From Nitrospirota bacterium (GTDB taxonomy: Bacteria > Nitrospirota > Thermodesulfovibrionia > UBA6902 > JAJYJJ01): a stretch of DNA of 64,000 nucleotides. The notes below the pieces were generated by a model. It ran no database searches and was not told where the DNA came from. It saw only the letters and a list, made by a program, of their open reading frames with translations. Shown here in pieces: positions 60,118-64,000 of the stretch. Every line of letters starts with the position of its first letter. Position 1 is the stretch's first letter. Both the position numbers and the translations under genes were made by a program. The stretch lies in the NCBI GenBank assembly GCA_021789595.1, contig JAJYJJ010000005.1:62001-126000 (forward strand). The letters run 5' to 3'.

Positions 60118-61050
60118 TTATTGTCCTTTTGCTAATCTCAAGACGGCCTCCCAATTTTTGTCCACATCTTCCTGAACCTTTTTGAGCAGGGCCTCGTTGT
60201 CGGGTTTAAACAGGTGTTTAAACCTTCCCTGAGGCTTAAGCCACTCTGTAATCGGCTTCTTTTCCTTGGGCGTGTAGTTCAGTTTTATGATCCCATCCTC
60301 TGCCTCATACAGCGGCCAATAACATGTATCAACCGCTAACCTGCAAAGCTCTATGGTGTTGTTGGTAGCAGTCCTCCATCCGCGGTTACAGGGCGAGATA
60401 ATATTCAAAAAGGACGGTCCATCAATGGAGAGCGCCTTTTTCACCTTTGTCATAAGGTCCTTCCAGTGCGAAGGAGATGCCTGAGCAACATATGGGACAT
60501 TGTGGGCTATCATTATCTTTGTAAGGTCCTTCCTCACCTGTGTCTTCCCTGGCTGAACATTTCCAACAGGACTCGTTGTTGTATCAGCGCCGAGGGGCGT
60601 TGCACTTGAGCGCTGTATCCCTGTGTTCATATATGCACCGTTGTCATAGCATACATAGAGGATATTGTGTCCCCTTTCCATTGCACCTGAGAGGCTCTGA
60701 AGCCCTATGTCGTATGTCCCACCATCGCCCCCAAAGGCAATGAACTTAATATCTCTCTGTATCCTGCCCCTTTTCTTCAATGCCCTGTACATGGATTCCA
60801 CACCGGAGATGGTTGCGGCTGCATTTTCAAAGGCACTGTGTATCCAGGGTATCTTCCACGCAGTATAAGGGTAGATGGTTGTTGCAACCTCAAGGCATCC
60901 AGTTGCATTGGATGCAATAACAGGCTGTTCAGCAGCCATCAAAACCTGTCTGACAATGATGGATGCACCGCAGCCTGCGCAAAGCCTGTGCCCTCCTGTA
61001 AGGAGGTCTTCCTTCTTTGATAACTCTTTTAATACAAGGGGTGTTGTCAT
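60118..61050 (-). CDS. porB: 2-oxoacid:ferredoxin oxidoreductase, beta subunit
   Basis: 310 residues with the thiamine-diphosphate site GDGGTYDIGLQSLSGAMERGHNILYVCYDNGAYMNTG. GHRLCAGCGASI supplies cluster-ligand cysteines. It forms an anaerobic CoA-acylating enzyme (pyruvate to acetyl-CoA, or the reverse) with the three genes upstream. Confidence 0.94.
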   Translation of the reverse strand: MTTPLVLKELSKKEDLLTGGHRLCAGCGASIIVRQVLMAAEQPVIASNATGCLEVATTIYPYTAWKIPWIHSAFENAAATISGVESMYRALKKRGRIQRDIKFIAFGGDGGTYDIGLQSLSGAMERGHNILYVCYDNGAYMNTGIQRSSATPLGADTTTSPVGNVQPGKTQVRKDLTKIMIAHNVPYVAQASPSHWKDLMTKVKKALSIDGPSFLNIISPCNRGWRTATNNTIELCRLAVDTCYWPLYEAEDGIIKLNYTPKEKKPITEWLKPQGRFKHLFKPDNEALLKKVQEDVDKNWEAVLRLAKGQ

Positions 61051-61051
61051 G

Positions 61052-62230
61052 TTATTCCCTCACAGTGATGTATTCTTTAAAGGTTTTTGCCTTTCCTGTA
61101 TTGGCTATTTCAGCAAGTTCATTCAGTACAGTCTCTGCATGTTCTGGAAGGAAATCCCTTCCTCCAAGCCCATAGACCTTATTTATCATAACAGGCCTCT
61201 CCTTTATATGTATCAATGCAGAGCTTATCTCCATAAACAGGGGGCCGTAACCTCCAGAGGAATCTGCCCTGTCCATAACACATATTGCCTTTACACCTTT
61301 AAGGGCATCTGCTATCTCCTCATACGGGAATGGCCTGAAGAGCCTCGGCTTTAAAAGCCCTGCCTTGATGCCCCTGTTTCTGAGGTCATCGATTACATCC
61401 TTGGCCGTGCCTGCTGCTGAGCCCATTATTACAAGTGTAATATCAGCATCGCCAAGCCTGTAGTCCTCAAAGAGGCCATATGACCTTCCGCTCAGTTTCC
61501 CGAATCGCTCTGCTACATCAAGGACCACGGCCTTGACCTTTCCCATGGCATCTGCCTGTGCCTTCTTGTGTTCCATAAAGTAATCAGGGAGAACAAGTGC
61601 ACCAATGGTCTTTGGGTTATCTATATCAAGCAGGGGGTTCAATGCCTTATACTCGCCAATAAAATCCTTGACCTCCTCATCCTTCAGATACTCCATCCTC
61701 TCTATAGAATGGCTTATGATAAAACCATCCATGCAGGTCATTATCGGAAGCCTTATGTCCATGTGCTCTGCAATCCTTAGGGCCTGGATAGTGTTGTCAT
61801 ATGCCTCCTGTGCATTCTCAGAGTACAGTTGTATCCAGCCTGCATCCCTTGCACCCATGCCATCTGAATGGTCGCCGTGGATGTTTATTGGCGCAGAAAG
61901 TGCCCTGTTTACCAGCGCCATAAGGATAGGGAACCTCATGCCTGATGCTATATAGAGCATCTCCCACATCAGGGCAAGGCCCTGGGATGATGTTGCAGTT
62001 ACCACCCTTCCGCCAGCGGCGGCAGCGCCAATGCATGCGCTCATTGCGCTGTGCTCGCTTTCAACAGTCACAAGTATAGTGTTCACATCACCGTCTGCAA
62101 CAAATGCAGCGAACCTCTGCATTATCTCTGTGGAGGGAGTAATTGGATAGGCCGCACACACATCCGGATCTATCTGCCTCAATGCTTCTGCAACTGCCTG
62201 ATTGCCTGTTACCGCAACTGCCTTAGCCAT
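61052..62230 (-). CDS. porA: 2-oxoacid:ferredoxin oxidoreductase, alpha subunit
   Basis: 392 residues. TGNQAVAEALRQIDPDVCAAYPITPSTEIMQ, VESEHSAMSACIGAAAAGGRVVTATSSQGLALMWEML and the CoA/substrate region are standard. Pyruvate is the likely substrate by similarity, but other 2-oxoacids cannot be excluded. Confidence 0.94.
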   Translation of the reverse strand: MAKAVAVTGNQAVAEALRQIDPDVCAAYPITPSTEIMQRFAAFVADGDVNTILVTVESEHSAMSACIGAAAAGGRVVTATSSQGLALMWEMLYIASGMRFPILMALVNRALSAPINIHGDHSDGMGARDAGWIQLYSENAQEAYDNTIQALRIAEHMDIRLPIMTCMDGFIISHSIERMEYLKDEEVKDFIGEYKALNPLLDIDNPKTIGALVLPDYFMEHKKAQADAMGKVKAVVLDVAERFGKLSGRSYGLFEDYRLGDADITLVIMGSAAGTAKDVIDDLRNRGIKAGLLKPRLFRPFPYEEIADALKGVKAICVMDRADSSGGYGPLFMEISSALIHIKERPVMINKVYGLGGRDFLPEHAETVLNELAEIANTGKAKTFKEYITVRE

Positions 62231-62527
62231 CTATTTCCCCTCCTCTACCATTACTATTGCCTTCTGTCCTTTTTTGCCAGGGCATTCATAAGCACATACA
62301 CCGCAGCCCTTGCAGTGCTTGTAATCAAAACCTGTCATCTTTCCATCCTTAGTAATAACAGCAGAATCAGGGCAGAAGACCCAGCAGAAAAGGCACTGAA
62401 TACAGTTTTCCTCTTTCCATTCAGGTCTAAATGCCCTCCATGAACCTGTATTATACTCATCGGCATTACCTGCCTCAAGGATGACTCCGCCGCCTGGTGT
62501 AAGGTCCTTCCATCCCTTTGGTTTCAT
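62231..62527 (-). CDS. porD: 2-oxoacid:ferredoxin oxidoreductase, delta (ferredoxin-like) subunit
   Basis: 98 residues with two [4Fe-4S] motifs, CIQCLFCWVFCPD and CKGCGVCAYECPG. It abuts porA with no gap. Confidence 0.94.
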   Translation of the reverse strand: MKPKGWKDLTPGGGVILEAGNADEYNTGSWRAFRPEWKEENCIQCLFCWVFCPDSAVITKDGKMTGFDYKHCKGCGVCAYECPGKKGQKAIVMVEEGK

Positions 62528-62538
62528 TTATTCCTCCG

Positions 62539-63114
62539 TTATCCCGCCTTCAGTTCATTATAGCCACGTCTTGTGGCCTCGATATTTGCCTCGATTATCT
62601 TTGAAGAAAACTTCTTTCCAAAACTCGCCCTCACATCCTCAAGAAGTATATCAAGCGGAATGATGTTCGATGCCTTTGCCAGTGCCCCGAGCATGCATGA
62701 ATTGGGCAGCGCCCTGCCAATGGTTTCAAGGGATATCTTTGTTGCATCCACTGTGAAGACCTTTTGATTATTGCTGAGAGAAAGTTTCTGTTTTATCTCC
62801 TTTGGATCCCTGGGTGAATTAATAATAAAGATGGCATCGTCCTTTGCGCCATCTGTAACATTTACGCCGTCAAGAAGTGTTACATCCACTACCATTATGA
62901 TATTCGGTCTTGTAACTGGGCAGTGAAGCCGAAGCGGCCTGTCGCCTATACGATTATATGCCCTGAGAGGGGCACCTGCCCTTTCTGGCCCGTATTCTGG
63001 AAATGCCTGGACATGTCTTCCACCACTTAATGCCGCATCTGCAAGAACCTTTGCAGCAGTAACTGTCCCCTGGCCACCACGACCATGCCACCTTATTTCG
63101 ATGAGATCTGACAT
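62539..63114 (-). CDS. porC: 2-oxoacid:ferredoxin oxidoreductase, gamma subunit
   Basis: 191 residues. EIRWHGRGGQGTVTAAKVLADAAL, VQAFPEYGPERAGAPLRAYNRI and NSCMLGALAKASNIIPL are typical. It is the first gene of the operon, with an AAGGAGG ribosome site. The order gamma-delta-alpha-beta is standard. Confidence 0.94.
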   Translation of the reverse strand: MSDLIEIRWHGRGGQGTVTAAKVLADAALSGGRHVQAFPEYGPERAGAPLRAYNRIGDRPLRLHCPVTRPNIIMVVDVTLLDGVNVTDGAKDDAIFIINSPRDPKEIKQKLSLSNNQKVFTVDATKISLETIGRALPNSCMLGALAKASNIIPLDILLEDVRASFGKKFSSKIIEANIEATRRGYNELKAG

Positions 63115-63127
63115 GCGTCCTCCTTTT

Positions 63128-63380
63128 TAAGAACTATAGAAGTAAATAACGGATGACAATGACTGAAGATGCCCCTTTAGATGCTCCTTTGGAACATTGC
63201 ATTAGCCACTGTTTTTACAATATATCCTAAAACATATTGGATTTTCAAGTGCTGAAGCAGTTTGTTGAATCAATTAGATTTCAACAGTGATGGCTGGTCA
63301 ACGACTCGTAAGGCGAGAATTTTACATAGATCTGAACTGCCTATCCCATGTCTATATTGAGTGGAGATGTAGTGCCCTTG
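63128..63380. other. Intergenic stretch, no gene seen
   Basis: Between the divergent por operon and hisF I see no open frame with a ribosome site and no RNA gene. The por promoter is not clear. Confidence 0.4.
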
Positions 63381-63409
63381 TTATCAGGAAGCATTTCAGG
63401 CTATATTAT
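63381..63409 (+). promoter_or_regulatory. Putative leaderless hisF promoter
   Basis: TTATCA (63381-63386), 17 nt, TATTAT (63404-63409), 6 nt before the ATG. No ribosome site is visible. Confidence 0.5.
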
Positions 63410-63415
63410 AGCATT

Positions 63416-64000
63416 ATGCTTGCAAAGAGGATAATACCCTGTCTTGATGTAAAGGAAGGAAGGATTGTCAAGGGTGTGAGCTTTATAAACCTGAGGGACG
63501 CAGGAGACCCTGTGGAGAACGCAAGATTTTACGATGAACAGGGTGCAGATGAGCTTGTTTTCCTTGATATAACGGCATCCCACGAAAAGAGGAATATAAT
63601 AATAGATGTTGTAATGAGAACCGCTGAAGAGGTCTTTATGCCTCTGACAGTTGGAGGCGGAATAAAGACGCTTGATGGTATCAGGGGGCTTCTTAAGGCA
63701 GGATGCGACAAGGTTTCCATAAATACAACTGCTGTAAATAATCCTGATTTTATAAGGGAGGCTGCAGAAAGGTTTGGAAGCCAGTGCATAGTTGTTGCCA
63801 TAGACGCAAAGCGTGTGCATGATTCAAGATTTGAAATCAGGAGTCTTGAGGAACTACCTGAATGGCTAATTACATCAGAAGAACTTAAAGATAAACTCCT
63901 TATCTCTCAGCCTCCAGCCTTCAGCCGTCAGCCTTCAGCGCTGTGGGAGGTCTATACCCACGGAGGAAGAAAACCAAAAGGCATCAATGCAGTGCAATGG
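63416..64000 (+). CDS. hisF: Imidazole glycerol phosphate synthase subunit HisF, truncated by window edge, with a 42-residue insertion
   Basis: 195 codons to the window edge. [31 protein letters not shown] (catalytic Asp) and [27 protein letters not shown] are canonical. After VVAIDAKRV the usual short link to the [10 protein letters not shown] strand is replaced by about 42 extra residues (135-176). The end of this segment is encoded by CAGCC-rich tandem sequence (63908-63940). The insertion is in frame, so the protein may still fold. The partner hisH is not in the window. Confidence 0.9.
   Translation, partial: MLAKRIIPCLDVKEGRIVKGVSFINLRDAGDPVENARFYDEQGADELVFLDITASHEKRNIIIDVVMRTAEEVFMPLTVGGGIKTLDGIRGLLKAGCDKVSINTTAVNNPDFIREAAERFGSQCIVVAIDAKRVHDSRFEIRSLEELPEWLITSEELKDKLLISQPPAFSRQPSALWEVYTHGGRKPKGINAVQW

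Noticed and set aside
1-64000. CRISPR arrays, insertion sequences or intact transposases
   Set aside because: No regularly spaced direct repeats, cas-like genes or transposase motifs were seen in any frame.

Overview
The window looks like a chromosomal segment of a diderm, anaerobic bacterium with moderate GC, most plausibly a member of the Nitrospirota (Thermodesulfovibrio-like) or a deltaproteobacterial relative. This is inferred from gene content only. The supporting genes are a four-subunit 2-oxoacid:ferredoxin oxidoreductase, an ADP-forming acetate-CoA ligase, a two-subunit pyruvate carboxylase, an archaeal-type S-adenosylmethionine synthetase, LptABC lipopolysaccharide export, sigma-54 with NtrYX-like regulators, and MglA/MglB polarity proteins. 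Nearly all of the window is ordinary, tightly packed core genome.

Layout: 1-5300 holds a truncated chemoreceptor, nadB, two small genes and pyruvate kinase. 5289-11671 (minus) holds a histidine kinase, pilD, recG, nusA-rimP and an Ala-Pro lipoprotein. 11830-17248 (minus) holds cutA, an M29 aminopeptidase, an NtrX/NtrY-like pair and DUF4390. 17317-20578 (plus) holds an adenosine-specific kinase, a HIT protein, a porin with a long leader, and a hicBA toxin-antitoxin pair sitting between the porin tail and a second copy of that tail. 20575-22861 (minus) holds an L,D-transpeptidase and a radical SAM/SPASM enzyme followed by a 20-residue Cys-rich peptide gene. 23042-34546 holds tRNA-Ser, a GAF protein, pdxA, lapB, rlmH-rsfS-nadD, scpA, mutS-metK, trpS and a site-2 protease. 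34547-46663 holds pyruvate carboxylase, dedA, a methyltransferase, rapZ-hpf-rpoN-lptBAC, nagZ and gmhA. 46732-54020 holds a small membrane protein, dapA, a sodium:solute symporter, murQ and the acetate-CoA ligase pair. 54142-58983 is an accessory island. 58984-63114 (minus) holds mglA, mglB and the por operon, and hisF begins at 63416.

The genes combine into pyruvate/acetyl-CoA metabolism (Pyk, Pyc, Por, acetate-CoA ligase), cell-wall turnover (NagZ, MurQ, DapA, L,D-transpeptidase), outer-membrane biogenesis (LptABC, LapB, GmhA, porin), NAD synthesis (NadB, NadD), ribosome maturation and hibernation (RimP, RlmH, RsfS, Hpf) and surface motility (PilD, MglAB, chemoreceptor).

The most interesting parts are: (a) the possible RiPP locus at 21553-22861; (b) the accessory island at 54803-58904, with an AT-rich methylase/nuclease pair between 20-bp inverted repeats, a ferritin-like gene cut off at one end, an attC-like imperfect palindrome after a GyrI-like gene, and a tyrosine recombinase reduced to its two ends; (c) the hicBA insertion next to a duplicated porin tail; (d) a strong promoter with a ~214-nt structured leader before the porin; (e) several promoters placed so close to start codons that the mRNAs should be leaderless.
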